Source of the DNA: Mixophyes australis
Taxonomy: Eukaryota > Chordata > Amphibia > Anura > Limnodynastidae
Direction of reading: 5' to 3'
Length of the DNA: 64,000 nt
Assembly: GCA_036250195.1 (NCBI GenBank)
Contig: JAVHZZ010000006.1
Span: 159,314,724 to 159,378,723 of the forward strand
Part shown: piece by piece, positions 45,232 to 58,453 of the stretch
How the letters are laid out: each line of letters begins with the position of its first letter
Numbering within the stretch: position 1 is the first letter of the stretch
Program-made: the position numbers and the translations under genes
Notes under the pieces: generated by a model
The model's database searches: none
Seen by the model: only the letters and a program-made list of their open reading frames with translations
Told to the model about the DNA's origin: nothing

Positions 45232-45382
45232 GGGTTGCAGAGCAAAATGGGCACATTTATTGCACTAGCCACCTAGAAACGTTTATGAAGGCTTCTATAT
45301 TGCGAAAACCAAAACCAAAACAGAAAGCTAATCCAGATCCAAAACCAAAACCACTTCACAGGGGTCAGTGAGCATCTCTAGT
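45232..45382 (-). mobile_element. End fragment of the hAT family, inverted
   Basis: The sequence ccaaaaccaaaacagaaagc to ggtcagtgagcatctcta is the complement of the left end of the hAT element at 34542. No partner end is visible nearby. Confidence 0.6.
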
Positions 45383-45561
45383 TTAAACACACACACAATG
45401 ACTTGTATATTTATAAAACAGGCAATTAATGTAATGCATTATATGAACATCTATGCTATACCACCCATGTCAATTGAGTAAACAAAACTGTCTACTGTAT
45501 TATAAGGTGGGGTACGGAATAATGATAATCATTATTCCAACGAGACTTACATGTTCAGAGC

Positions 45562-45907
45562 AAAATCGGCGTCTTCCCGACCAGGCTCCTTCCCGACTGC
45601 TGTGACCAACGGCTTGAAGGCATCGCGACGCATGAAGACGGCATCGACAGTTGATGATGTCACTGGCGATCGCGACACTGTTATCGGTGCTGTTAAGGCA
45701 GTAATGTATAAATGCGGTCATGGACAATGTACTTTGCAAAGCGTTGCACATTGTCTATGGCCGCATACTTGCATTACCCCCATAACAGCACCGATAACAG
45801 CGTGGCGCTCGTCGGTGACGTCATCAACTGTCGCTGCCGTCTTCATTCATCACGATGCCTTCAAGCCGTTGGTCACAGCAGTCGGGAAGGAGACTGGTCG
45901 GGAATAA
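45562..45907. repeat. Long inverted repeat, about 165-bp GC-rich arms
   Basis: The left arm (ttcccgaccaggctccttcc, gaccaacggcttgaaggcat) and the right arm (gatgccttcaagccgttggt, ggaaggagactggtcgggaa) pair over about 165 bp with roughly 85-90 per cent identity by eye. A 20-nt loop lies around tactttgcaaagcgttgc. It is much richer in GC and CpG than its surroundings. The open frames over it on both strands reflect its composition. It is probably a MITE or fold-back element; the family is unknown. Confidence 0.8.
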
Positions 45908-47104
45908 GCCGTTCGCACTGAACACTTCGGGGTAAGTTTTGTCGGGGTAGTCAGCATTGGTATGCTGACTAGCACAGGTTTTATAATATATACATACATT
46001 TTACAATTAGAATGTTAATAATATGTAACAATTTTGCTCTTTTTTGTTCCTACAGTATTATTAAACTCAATAACACTAATTTCAAGTCATTTGCAGTCAA
46101 TTTTGACCACCTCACAGGTCACAATATTATTTTCATACACTTTCGGACAAATACTGCAGCGACCTGGCTGGATGGTAAGCGACAGAGCAATGACTCAAAC
46201 ACACGGCAGCTCCTAGCACACATTGACACACAGCAGTGGCAGAAAGGAAATGTGCTGCAAGATTAAATTGTCCTTGGATCATGAAACCAGTTATGGTTCA
46301 TTTGATCTCTCCACCTGTTTCTTGGATAACTGAGGTAATTCTACAGCTAATACATGGCAACGAGCGCTGACTCCAGGGATGCGTGCTTTTATCAGGCCCA
46401 CACCAATCCAGGGTACCAGACAATGCACTAAAAACAGCCAATGTAATTCCCAGCAAAAAGCGAGTTCATCAGTGAGCTTCAAATCAACCCCAATTCCCAC
46501 AAAATTATAATATAGTTAGGTACCTTTGATGTAAAGTGCAGATTACAAACACTTGATGAAACAGCAGCAAAGTGGAAGGTAATACATATACACGTATATT
46601 TAGACATCCATGCTTACATTTCTTCTGCAAGCAACGTTGTTCTTTGCTAATAAAACTGTTGTCTTTATACGGTTCAAAAAAATTTAAAATAATCCTCCAC
46701 CATTCTTTGGATGTTGATAGTTGATAGTAGGATCAGGTGGAGTTACAGCAGAGGTGTACCTAATTCTGGCCAATTCTTTTTCAGTAGACAAGACCAGATG
46801 TCAAAATGATGTGTTGAATCATCTGCATCATCAATGGGTGTGTAAGATTTTTGCTAAGCACACAACAGTATATAGCACATGTAGGTAACATGCACACAGC
46901 TGTAGCTGAAAGGAAAAATGGTGCAAGATGGAATTGTCCTTGGGCCCTCCCACCCACCCTTATGTTGGATATTAAAAAGGACATGTACACTCTAACAAAC
47001 CAAGCACTTCAGCCACAATATTGCCACACCTTGTTGTTGAAGTGCTTGGTTTGTTTGTAACAATGGGCTTAAGGTACCTAATGTAACAGTGCTGTTAATG
47101 AACT

Positions 47105-49600
47105 CTACTGTGGCAAAATGTTGTTGTCATCATCCTCTGCCTCATCCTCACTGTCATCAGTGTGAACTTCACCCTCACACATTATTAATCCATGACCGCT
47201 GGAAGCCACCATTACAGAAGTCTTAGTATTTTGATGTAATTGGTGAGAAAGGCCTTCCTCGTGGAACTTGAAGTTTATTTTTATGAACATCATCTTTTCC
47301 ACATTTTGAGGAAGTAGCCTCCTATGCCGATCACTGACAAGGTTTCTGGCTGTGCGGAAAACGCTTTACGAGTACACACTGTAGGGTGGGCAGCTTAGGT
47401 AGTGCAAAGAGAGTTGGTACATGGGTCTCCAAGTTCCCTTTATTTCCTCCCAGTATGTAAAGGGACTGTCTGATGTGTCTATTTCTATGCTGTTGTGAAA
47501 ATAATCCTCCACCATCCTTTGGATGCTTATAGTAGGATCAGGTGGAGTTACGGCAGAGGTGTCACGTTTTTTGGTCAATTCTTTTAGACTAGACCAGGGA
47601 ATAATGTATCATAGTGCGGGTTGTACAAGTCACAGGAAATTGGCCAGATGACAGCTTAAATTTAAAGCGGCGCTGCCTTGTCAAGGGAGGATTCCCTTGA
47701 CAATGCAGCGCCGCTTTAAATTTAAGCTGTCATCTTGCCAATTTCCGGCGACTTGTACAACCCGCACTATGATACATTTACCCCCAGATGTCAAAATTTG
47801 GTGCTGAGTCATCTGCATCATCCCTGGGTTTCTTGGGAAAGCTTAAGTTTTTTCGTAGCAGCAGTTGAGTGAGAAACTGAAGGAGGAGACGCCGTCCTGT
47901 CACGTAACATTTGAGCTGTCATTTTGCTCACCAGGAGCTCCTTGTATCTCTTCAGATCTGGGTCATTTGGAAACAAAGAGAAGACATAGCTCTTAAACCA
48001 AGGATCAAGCACAGTCGCCAAAATGTAGTGATCCGATTTCAATATTTTGATAACTCTTGGATCCTGGCAAAGTGAATAAAGTACTTGATCTACAAGTCTG
48101 ACATACTTAGTGTAATTACGTTGTTGTATCTCCTCCTTCAGTTTCTCAAGCTGATTTTCAAAAGTCTAATTAAGGGAATCACTTGACTCAAGCTAGCAGT
48201 GTCTGAACTCACTTCACAGGTGACTACTTCGAATGGTTTCAGCACCTTGCACAATACGGAAAGTATTCTCCACTGCGCTTGACTAAAATACATCCCCCTC
48301 CTTTCTAATTGTCATGGGTTGTGGAGTAAACGTGGATGGCTTTTCGCTTTTCCTTCATCCGCAGAAGCATATACAGGGTGGAATTCAACCTTGTCACCAC
48401 CTCTTGCTTCAGTTTGTTGCATGGCAAATTAAATTGCTCTTGCAGCTGCTGCAATCTCCTACACGCTGTTGCCAAATGCCGGAAATGTCCAGATATTTTA
48501 TGGGCCACAGACAGCATCTCCTGCACTTCCCTGTCATTTTTTAAAAAGCTCTGCACTACCAAGTTTATTGTGTGAGCAAAACAGGGAATGTGATGGAATT
48601 CACCCAGATGTAATGCTCTCACAATATCAGAAATGACATGGAGAGTCCAAGCGGGATAGGCCATTTTGTAATGACATCCCTTTGTTCTGTAGGAGATTGT
48701 CAGCTGTATGCCTCTTAGTGAAGCCGGTGATAAACAGAGTAGTCTGCCTCTGACAAATGGGATGTACTTGGGTACATGCTGCTGCTGTTCCTGCTGGTGA
48801 AGGCGAATCACCAACCCATTGGGCTGTCACAGTCATGAATTCTTTAGTTTGTCCAGTTCCGCTTTTCCACATATCTGTGGTTAAGTGTACAGTGAGTAGA
48901 ATGGTATTTTGTAGGTCAATAATTACATTTTTATGGACCTTCTGGTAGAGGTGAGAAATAGCTTTCTACTGAAAATGGTGTCATGATGAATTTGGTAATG
49001 GGGACACAAGACCTCAAGTAACTGTCTAAAACCAGCTGCATTAATAGTGGATATAGGACGCAGGTCTAATACTAGCATAGTCGCCATGGCGTCTGTGATT
49101 CGCTTTGCGACTGGGTGACAGTTTTCATACTTGCTTCCTCTTGCAAAGGATTATTTAACAGTCCATTGTTGTAAACTATTAGTTGTCTTCTTCTTGGTCT
49201 GCTTCTGGGATGAATATTCACCCCCAGCAGCAGCAGCAGCAGCCGTGGGACTAACGCTCAAGAATTCTTCTGAGGAATCCAGGATAGTGGAGGTGACAAC
49301 TAGCCTTAGCAACTTGGATGCAGGACTAACTCCGATCGCTACTGAGGATATTGATGAGGACGGTGGGTGTAGATTGCAGGCATCGGGATATAGGTGAGAG
49401 AAGAGTCCTAGCTGATGATGGACTGCTTGTTGTTATTTTTTTAGCATAAGTTTCTGATTTTCCTAAGAGCTTGCCATGAACTCGCTTCAAATGGCATAAC
49501 ATGGATGAGGTTCTTAGATGGTTAAGGTCCCTACCTTGACTGACTGTGGCTTTAGATACACTACAAATGGCTAGACAACTGCTGTCAGTATTTGGGTAAA
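47105..49600 (-). pseudogene. hAT-superfamily (Ac/ZBED-type) transposase, decayed copy 2
   Basis: On the minus strand, an N-terminal BED finger is visible at about 49450-49570. Its landmarks are a C-x3-C pair, GRDLNHLRTSSMLCHLKRVHG, then GKLLGKSE, the CxxC...HxxxxH layout of ZBED proteins. The core follows: LHLGEFHHIPCFAHTINLVV and VAHKISGHFRHLATACRRL, then EVVTRLNSTLYMLLRM at 48305-48814. SDHYILATVLDPWFKSYVF lies at 47818-48042 and KMMFIKINFKFHEEG at 47105-47302. A MITE at 47598-47784 splits the gene, and several frameshifts are present, so no enzyme can be made. Confidence 0.85.
47598..47784. mobile_element. Harbinger-type MITE inside hAT copy 2, CAG duplication
   Basis: The palindromic element has inner arms pairing gcagcgccgctttaaattta. 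CAG is duplicated at 47595-47597 and 47785-47787. Copy 1 of the host transposon preserves the empty site (gaccagatgtcaaaa at 29534 onward), so both the insertion and the 3-bp duplication are read directly. Confidence 0.9.
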
Positions 49601-49624
49601 AATAATTTCACACATAAGAAGTGG

Positions 49625-50492
49625 ATTTTTTGGTCTTATGTCCAGGCATGACAATTCTTATCATGTGCCAGAACTACTTCCACCTGTGCAGGACATCATC
49701 CTCATCAACATCCTCATTAGCGCCCTCGTCGGCTACACTAATATCCCCCTCAATTGCTGTATCACCGGCTACACTTGGGCAGTTTAGGCACACATCTGCA
49801 GAAATGCTGAAAGGGGCCTTCTTTATTGGTACACTATCAGAATGGTCAGGATTACACATAGCAATCGCGGATAGACTCTCCTCGGGGATTTCTGTCATTT
49901 CTAAATCTGAACATACATTTTCCTCTAATCCTTTACTGTTTTCTTCCAGCTCGGCTTTTACACGTAAAAGTATTTGGACACCACTTTTGGAGTCCGAATA
50001 GCAAGGTCTTGCTTGGTCAAGAGTGACCTTACAAGGAGATGCCTCAGTGAAAGTTGCAGAACTCGCACTCATAGAGAAAGGCGAAGGCCTCATTCTTTCT
50101 TTGCCACTGCGTGTGTAGAATGGCATGTTGGCAATTTTATTTTTTTATGCAGATAACTTTGCCTGGATTACAGGTCTTTTTTTCTTGACCAAGGTAAAAG
50201 GTGTTTTTTTACATTTTTGTTTCCCTGACTTAAAAACACTATGCACTTTTACATAAGCTTTACCAGATGACGTAGAGGGATTACTATAATCATGATTGAT
50301 GCCAGCAGCTGCTTGGTGATCCTGCTTTTCTGTGTACTGCTGCGAATCCATTTTGATAACACCATACACTTTGACTGCAAATTCAGAAGAAAAGCCTGCC
50401 AGCCCTAGTATTTGTATTTCACCAATGACAATTAGTAACGGAGCTCTCCTCTTTGTGTGTAACCTATACGACACCGTACAATTTGACTGCAA
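49625..50492 (-). pseudogene. 5-prime region of hAT copy 2, possible N-terminal or second frame
   Basis: Two minus-strand frames (49674-50126 and 50145-50492) lie upstream of the BED finger. The first is acidic and Ser-rich, ending in EDVDEDDVL. The second contains a basic stretch (SGKQKCKKTPFTLVKKKRP) resembling a nuclear-localisation segment. They may be remains of a transposase N-terminus or of a second element protein. I recognise no domain and the two frames are not continuous. Confidence 0.35.
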
Positions 50493-50850
50493 AGTCTGAA
50501 GAAAAGCCTGCCAGCCCTAGTATTTGTATTTCAACAACGACAATTACCAATGGAGCAATGGAGCTCTTCTCTTTGTGTTTTACCTATATAACACTGTACA
50601 TTATGGGACTGCAGATTTAGAAAAGCAAGCCTGCCCTATTAATTCCATTTCAGCCATGACAATTAGCAATGGAACTCTCCTCTTTGTGTGTTACCTATAT
50701 AACACTGTACACTATAGGACTGCAGATTTAGAAAACCAAGACTGCCCTATTAATTCTATTTCAGCAATGACAATTAGCAATGAAGTTCTCCTGAATGTCA
50801 CTGTAGACTTTGAAAAACACTGCTACCCCTCCTCTTTCTATTCTACCTAT
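50335..50850. repeat. Four subterminal tandem units in hAT copy 2
   Basis: The unit is about 110-125 bp, with the words gactgcaaattcagaa, gcctgcc, tatttcagc, aatgacaattagcaatgg and ctctttgtgtgttacctata. The first two copies are closer to each other than to the last two, which suggests stepwise duplication. Confidence 0.8.
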
Positions 50851-50900
50851 GTTGCTGCTCAACTGCTCTTCAGACTGTGCTACTCCTTCTGTGTCCCTCT

Positions 50901-53900
50901 GTGAAATGGAATAGTTCACCATCTGCAAACCAAAGACAAATGATCACAACATATATCCAGATTCAACCATCTTCCATTCAATCCATCCAAACCCCATTAT
51001 AATATTAATTTTCACACATTAACCAGCCCTAAATTGCCTTCCAGGCCACATCACATACACAAACCTCCATTCCATTCCAGTTTCCAGCAGTTAGGCTATA
51101 TGTCCTAACAGGTTGAAAGCAACCAGTCAAAGGGAGATTTCCTGCCTTGTGTAAACCTTTTTTCTCTGGTGGAGTTAATCTTCCACAGGAAATAGGTCAC
51201 AGCATTTCATATGCTAATCTGAGCAGTTACTCAGACTTACACAAGAATTCACAAACCTCATGTTTGTAGTGGGGGAAGAGAGTTTTGTGCACTAGTATAA
51301 TTCAAACATGGCAGAATCTGTTATATTTTTATTAGAAAATGAAATATCCTCATCACCTATACAATTTTCAAATAAGTGACTACCCAAAACCAATGCTTAC
51401 CACTTTATCAAATGAAAAAAAAACCAAAATCTTATTTTCTTCCTTTGATCCATTCTAGTCCAAATGATAACACCACTGTCCACATACTGCAATTAGTTTC
51501 TGCTAAATTAGCAAAGACACAATACCAATAGCCAATTGTAAACAAGTAATTTTGTGGCAGTCATTCCTAGTGTGTAATCTTTTTTTGTCAACTGTAGTAA
51601 TAGTGCACTACCAGGCCTGTTTCAGCTCCACATCTAATATTCTTGTCATTAAACCTGCAGGGGCACCTGTTAATGTAACTACCTACCTACTGTATCCTTG
51701 CAGACGAGGACTGACCTATCAGGATGGCAAGTATGAGGATCTTCTGGTAGAAGCCAGGGAGTATTTACCTATACAACACCACAGATGAACATGGGGCAAC
51801 ACACTAGTTTGCATATACATCCCTTTGTTCTGTGTTTTGCAGTTGCAAAACTGTAGGGGTATGGATTGGTGATATGCTCAAGAAACTGCTGGGATTGTTG
51901 CCATTGTGATACCCAATAGGAACATAGCTTATCTGATAGATATAAATGTCAGTTTCTGAAAGGTGCTCACTGTTCGTATGATCTTTTGCCTTTCTTTCTG
52001 CAGCAGAATATGTCTACTTTTGCAGACAAATTCTCCTAGTTTAACAGCCAACTTAGAAACAATATGATGGACTTTACTATATCTGTGATGGGATCTCCTA
52101 TTCCGTGTCCCTTTTTGGACTCTTGCACCTCGCAAACCGTTATCTTTACTCTGCAGATATCTCAACTCTAAGTAAGTGGTTCAATGCCCCACCTGAGGCA
52201 CTACCAAGCTCCCCTCTGCCATGATAGATGGTATGCCTTCTCTTTTGGGACCTGCCTCACCCAGCACCCCATAGGGCAAAGAAAAGTCCACCAACTCCTT
52301 TCTTGACGTCTCACACAAAACATAAAAAAAAATCACAACCCCAGTGTTCCTGCCTGCTCCTTGAAGAAACCACTGAGAGTGGCTTTTTATATTTTTCCTA
52401 TCGCTAAAATGCCATGGTGTGACTTATAAATTCTCATCAACTGAGACAATACAAATTATAGTCTATTATCTACTAGGGGATCATTTTTTTTCCTCTACTC
52501 TAACAACCTCCAGTTTTCTTGTCCAGCCCTTTTTTGTACTCACACTTAAAGTTGCTGAGAAATTTCACATGAATTGAGTTTGATAACGGAACATTTCACA
52601 TAAGTTTAAGTTTAATATAATTTTCAGATCAGCTGCGTGACACTGAAGCATTGCTGATGAGTTAAGTGGTAATCTCAGAGATTCATCACCCATCATGTGA
52701 TAGTTTAAAGAACACCTACACAAAGGAGGTGGTAGCCGGATATTACAGATTGTGCATGTTCAGACTCAGGGATAGAATGAGCAAGGCCGGCCTGAGAACT
52801 ACACACCGGTCTGTGTTGATCAGCCAATAACAAGGAGAATTGGTGCTTGAGCCATATCTGTAATGCCAGACCCAGCTCTAAGGTTATACTGCCTGTGACT
52901 TCTTCACCATCCAACATGTTACTAGTTATAGAAGCAACAGCAATTGTGACGTTCTAGATTTCTGTTCTGTAACCAGATTACCACTCTCTGTCACAATATC
53001 AATAACTAATATGTCAAATTGACAGTGCCACAGAAGTTTGCCTATCAGGCTACAACTTACTTTACCAGTTCCTTATCCTACTGTGTTGTCAATTGCTCCA
53101 AAACAGCACTGCTTCCAGATGCAGTACCTACTCCTAGTGTGGTTGAAGGAGTCAAAACCCCCTTCAGCACTCTTTCACTACCATTTGCCTCTAATTAATA
53201 GGGGAGTGGCAATTTCCAGATCATGGGCTTCAGTGGCGCTCCTACAGCCCGTTAAACAGTTGGTACGACTGTTGCAGAAGCTCTACTCTCCGCACATCTG
53301 CCAACATTTTAGCAGGTGCCAAAGTCCCTTCTCTCAGGACTGGCCATTTTAAAATGAGGACACAACTTTTTATTTTTAAACCTTCAAAAACATGTTTGTG
53401 TGAGGTTCCCTCTTTCTACCCTATTTCTATTCTTCTCAATTTCTCTTTTAACTGCTCATTCTTTTTCTTTTCAATTCTCCATTTCATTATTGTCCATTTT
53501 ACTCCCCATTGTTTCATTCTCCTTTTGACATTTGACATGTGTGGTTTTTATACCAAGTGACTTACTGAAGGGCAAATTGCACACCTAAGCGTATGGTTTT
53601 AATCTACAAGGTAAAAAAAAGCATCATTTGAATTTTTATTCATGAGAGGTATACAGTGAGGTAGCACAAACTGTGTAATTGTCTGTCTGAAATGAAAACA
53701 ACTTACTAAAGAAAAGAAAATGTGCTCTTCCTTTACAACAAGACCAGACTACTCAGCATGCTGACACTTGTAGTGCCACGCATATTTTGCACTACATGTT
53801 AACCTTTCTTCCCTGGTAAGCAATGGACAAGGTTACTAGAAGGGGCCCTAGTGCTGCTCAGCATTGTGACGGTCAAACAGTTTTGGCTCATCTTTACTAA

Positions 53901-54900
53901 CTTCTGGGGCACACAAGCGTTTTACAACACTGCAAGTTTTTTAAGAGTAAACCACAGAGTTTTAAAATGAGGATACGCTGAGAATTGGTGTTACACAGGT
54001 ACAGTGTTACTGCTTCTTCCATATTCCACCAAGTGAGCACATCTCAGTGTATCCAAAATATAATGCCGTAGTTCCCTGATCAGAAAATTGTAACAGTCTA
54101 AAATATAAGTGTGACTTCTTCCCACTTCTCTTCCTGCACACATAACCCATTTAATAATTTATGTTCTGCCTTTTAACACTAGTCATATTATACTACCCGT
54201 CTATGAAGTTAAAAACATTTAGTTGCTTATTATAATGTTGTTTACTTTGGATACTACATTGAACAGCCTCCTTTGATGACAGCTTTCTATCCCTGACTAC
54301 ACTCAGCAAAGTAATGAATACATTTGCTTTGTACTCAGAAGTATATTTTCTTCCAGACATCTGTGATAATGTAAAAAATGCTGCCTGGGATAGCACAAGC
54401 CTTCTGAAATCTTATTACATTTCTTAGGGTTCTTTAAAAACATCCACTCAGATCCACGTTTGTTTTAGGCGTAAACAGAACTATTGTCATCACCAATCAA
54501 CTTCAAGAAGCAGCCTGAAGCTTGTATTGTTTCTCAGGCATCCTGAGGGAGGACATGGAAATAAAGACATCTAGAACAGCTTAGAGCTCGCCTCTGAGCT
54601 AAAACCATCAACATTAGGAGACGCTGTCCCAGCTACAGCACCAGTTCAGTCTGTTCTATTTCACTCACTATTGTTTAGTGTTTATAGACAGAGTAACACT
54701 GCCCCCAGGACAGTGTAGAGGAGGAGGGGAGTACTACAGTCAAAGTCTTACTCATTTCTTAAAGCATCTTCTTACCCTACTGAAATAGAATTCTTGCAAT
54801 AGATGTGGAAATTAATATGAAGTTATTTGTCAAATGCACAACTCAAATGGTAACTCATAAGAAAATACAATCCTTTGCATACATGTTTTCTCAGCAAGAC
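50901..54900. other. No gene seen
   Basis: The sequence holds short frames only. A block at 53030-53350 (tgccaacattttagcaggtg, ggccattttaaaatgaggac) has a related word, gttttaaaatgaggata, near 53950, so a dispersed repeat may be present. The family is not identified. Confidence 0.45.
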
Positions 54901-54903
54901 TAA

Positions 54904-55078
54904 CGGGTAAATTTATTAAGCTGCGGGTTTGAAAAAGTGGAGATGTTGCCTATAGCAACCAATCAGATTCTATTTATCATTTATTTTGTACATTCTATAA
55001 AATGACAGCTAGAATCTGATTGGTTGCTATAGGTAACATCTCCACTTTTTCAAACCTGCAGCTGGATAAATTTACCCT
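54904..55078. mobile_element. Harbinger-like palindromic MITE with TAA duplication
   Basis: The ends are GGGTAAATTTATTAAGCTGC and its near complement. TAA is duplicated at 54901-54903 and 55079-55081. The arms contain gtggagatgttgcctatagc and caaccaatcagattct with their complements, the same core as in the MITE at 43436. Confidence 0.75.
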
Positions 55079-55217
55079 TAAGCTTCTGACAGACTAGACA
55101 TGTTTGAGAGCTTTCTATACCCTGAGGGCCCATCAGGTTTTGCTTATGTATTATATCTTACATTTACATAACAAACTGCTAGAGAACTCTAAGCACTAAA
55201 GCATTCTAAGCACATTA

Positions 55218-55794
55218 AGGGGCACATTTATCAATCCTTATCGCATTGATAAGGATTGAACTATTTCTCATATTTATTAAAAAATCTCCACAGGAAAAAA
55301 ACTGTTGTTCCTGTGAAGTTAAAAACTTACCTTTTTCACTGCCTCCCAAAGCTGCTGTGCGATCCATAGAAGCCTTGTGTGCATGCTCCGTCTGAAAGCT
55401 TCTCTGCACTTCACTGTTGCAGAGAGCGGAGTGTGACAGGGAGGGATCATGTGATCCGTCCACACATGCGCTGTAAAGCTCTGCTCTTCGGAGCAGGGCT
55501 GAACAGTGCTGAAAAATAGCATAAACGGTAATGTACGGCAGCCTGGGCTGGCATACATTGCCGTATGTGTTAAACCATTTCTATTCATTGTTAAATTTCG
55601 GTACATAGCAGTCACCATAGATATATATGGGGACTGCTATGTATTCCAAAAAAAGTGCAAAGCAGCAGATAGCTATGATATCTGCTGTGATGCACTGTAG
55701 ATAGTTGAGGCAAATACTTCAATTGGCGTCTATTCCCCGAAAACTGCTGTTTTGAGGGAATAGATGCCAACTGAAGGTTTAATAAATAAGCCCC
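55218..55794. mobile_element. Harbinger-like non-autonomous element with TAA duplication
   Basis: This 577-bp element has inverted ends GGGGCACATTTATCAA and TTAATAAATAAGCCCC, with TAA duplicated at 55215-55217 and 55795-55797. There is no transposase. The overlapping frames at 55215-55700 are chance frames. Confidence 0.7.
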
Positions 55795-55797
55795 TAA

Positions 55798-58134
55798 GAG
55801 ACATCAGTATAGTGAGCTCTGCAACATTGCTGTGTAATAAATATTCTGGAATAAAAAAGAGGTTCTCAGTATGATCAAGCTGGATGGCCAGCTACCATGA
55901 TAATCTAAATTAGATAGGTACCTACCCTAACAGTTTCTTTTGGCTACAAGAAGCATACCTCTCTGGAGTATCTGTCTACATACTGCAAATAATGCTTGTA
56001 GAAACCTACAGACTCTATGGTTCTCTAATTAAAAACACCCAGGGCCTCATGTAGAGTTGCACATATATCAGTGATTGCTAACTATTTCAGCTTGGTGTGC
56101 CAAAAATCGGAAAAAAGTGTAGCCTTCCTTGGGTCGCGTGTCATTTCAATAAAAAAATAAAATATATATATATAATGATTATATATATATTTGGTATTGG
56201 GTTACAGGGTGAAACCAGATACTGGCCACAAGCAATCTTATGTAGTGTTTTTATTAATAGACCAAGGACTCCATTTCTGGTGAGCCTGCAGGGTATGCAG
56301 AGCTGTGTGATTATATATAAATATTGTATTAACTGTCCTCTACTTTGTAGAGGAGAAGCGTCCGCGGCGGTGCTGTATAAAGAAAATGTTTGGCATGTTT
56401 AAAACAGGCGGTTTGACTGTCACGCCTGGCGTGTCACAGGTTAGCCATCACGGACATATACCCTTTTTATTTGCATTAAATATGCATTTCCTTACTGTGC
56501 ACCAAAGATATGTAAGCATGTGTCTGTATGCAGATTTGGCCACATTTTACACTTATAACTCTTTTTGCTTAGAGAGGAAGAACAGGGGAGAGAAGGGTTG
56601 GGCAAATATAGTCCAAGTACTGTAAGGGTGTATTTGTAATTAGGACATATCCACTGAAATGCCTGTCAACCCCTGCTACTAATATGTGTGGTGATGTTCT
56701 TTACAGTGTAAACATTTTTTTAAAAAATAAATAAATATATATTTTTAAAAACAGTGCGCCCCCATCCCCAGCCCACCCAAAAAAAGTGATCTAAGCACTA
56801 GCGCTCATAGTCTGGGTGGCTGCTGGTAGTGTGGGGGTGCAAACAGAGCGGGGTCAATTGCTTTTTGTAAAAAGCTGGTGTTAAGTTATTTACTCATGCC
56901 AGTTATTTGGCAGTGGGTGCAAAACAGTAATTCTAAACAGCTCTTGCATTTTTCATTCTCTATCAATAAGACTTTATAGCATATTTAATAATATGACGCA
57001 AGGAATAATGTGATGTGACCCATAGCGACCAATCAGATATCAGCTTTAAGCAATCACTAGTGTAGTTAGACTAATGAAAGACAGTATCTACTTGCCATAG
57101 GTACAATACTTCTATTCTATTTGCACCATTTAAAGAATGAATTGCTGACTACCCACTGTACTAAAATAATGCTGTAATCTTAAATGTGCTCTGCTCCCAG
57201 TGGTATTGTGAGAGTACCACCACTTGTACCATCTTTTAGTCACAGCCAAGGAATGAATTGCCTCATCTAGGCCCTATCCCACCCACCTCACTAATGATGT
57301 GGGTGAAGGCTGGGAGAGTACACTGAAATTTGGTAATATTACGGACATTCCAGGAGTGTAGGCAAATATGATTAATAGTATATACAGTATCCTCATTTGA
57401 AGAGTAAATCATGTGGCATAACTGCAGAGGTGTCACAATGATCTCCTGCCAATAGAGGGCAGTCCCAGTGCAGTGCAGGAGACAGAGCTGAACTACAGCC
57501 AGGGCAACCAGAGTAACCTGATACAGTTTCCCTGCATTAGGTCTCTTCTCCCCACTAACATTAATAGATTCATGTAAACTGGATCTAGTACAATGGTGGG
57601 CACTCTGATATGTTTTGGAGGATTGCATGTGTCCACCAACTCCTCCAAATGGCTGCATGTTAGATTTTTGGGCTTTTGCTTACAAAACTAAATATAGATT
57701 TTTTTTTACCTATTTCACATGCAATTGTTTGGAGATCTTCACTAGCCTGCAGTGTATATATTGTTACTCTGGCCATCAGCATGAGTGGATTGTCTTATCA
57801 AAACATAGGGGTTTGGTTTAATGAACTAGAAGGTGCAAATAGTCTTTAGAAAATCTGTTTAACCAAGACATTCATGATGACTTATTTGAGGAAAAAGCTC
57901 TCCATCTTGTGGATAGATTTGGAATTGCATGCATTGCCAGGTTCTAAGTGGTGACAGTCATCACAGATCTCAATTGAACTACCTTTGAGAAATCACATTG
58001 AGTTTCTTACACTACAGGGATTTTCAGCACTTGGCTAGGCTAATCAGTCTTTTAATTTATGAGCAGAATCAACTTGTGCTGTTTGTCAATGTTTGCCCAA
58101 GTGTTCATTATATAGTCTAAAGCTAGGTACACAC
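55798..58134. other. No gene seen
   Basis: TA-rich microsatellite sequence lies at 56160-56190 and 56725-56750. A minus-strand frame of 131 codons at 57263-57658 shows no recognisable motif, and I do not call it a gene. Confidence 0.45.
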
Positions 58135-58137
58135 TAC

Positions 58138-58453
58138 GGGCCTGAGTCATAGGAGAGCAAAGCATAAAAAAGGAGTAACTGCACCTGGGCAAAACCATGT
58201 TGCATTGGAGGGGGAGGTAAATTTAAAATGTAGGAACAGATTTATAGTTGGGCTAGTATATATCCTAGATTAACTTTACATTTCAGTGTAAAAATAAAGC
58301 TATCAATTATTTGTATGCTACATGAAAAAACAGCCAGTATTTAACTTGTGTGCAAAATAATAAACTAATATGCACCCCTTGCATTGTAACATGGTTTGTT
58401 CCGGAGAACATTTACTCCTTTTTTTGCCTTAGTTTCATTCATGATTCAGGCCC
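58138..58453. mobile_element. 316-bp MITE with TAC duplication, nested in another repeat
   Basis: The ends are GGGCCTGAGTCAT and ATGATTCAGGCCC. TAC is duplicated at 58135-58137 and 58454-58456. The outer sequence (aagctaggtacacactac joined to atgtttttcatctg) reads as one repeat when the MITE is removed. The interior includes ttgcattggagggggaggta. Confidence 0.75.

Larger units (their letters stand above)
46005..50900 (-). mobile_element. hAT transposon copy 2, longer, with nested MITE
   Basis: This copy runs parallel to copy 1 from about 46020 (gctcttttttgttcctac) to about 49220, then continues through the BED-finger region and a 5-prime part to about 50900. It contains the same internal duplication as copy 1 (46690-46840 versus 47490 onward), so the rearranged form itself transposed. 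The extreme TIR of the left end is missing. At 50335-50850 are four imperfect tandem units near the right end. Confidence 0.75.

Noticed and set aside
45551..45921. Overlapping frames of 70-120 codons on both strands
   Set aside because: They lie on a GC-rich long inverted repeat, and the two strands give mirrored proteins.
50524..50904. 126-codon plus-strand frame with repeating protein segments
   Set aside because: The protein repeats mirror the subterminal tandem units of hAT copy 2, and the frame is on the strand opposite to the transposase.
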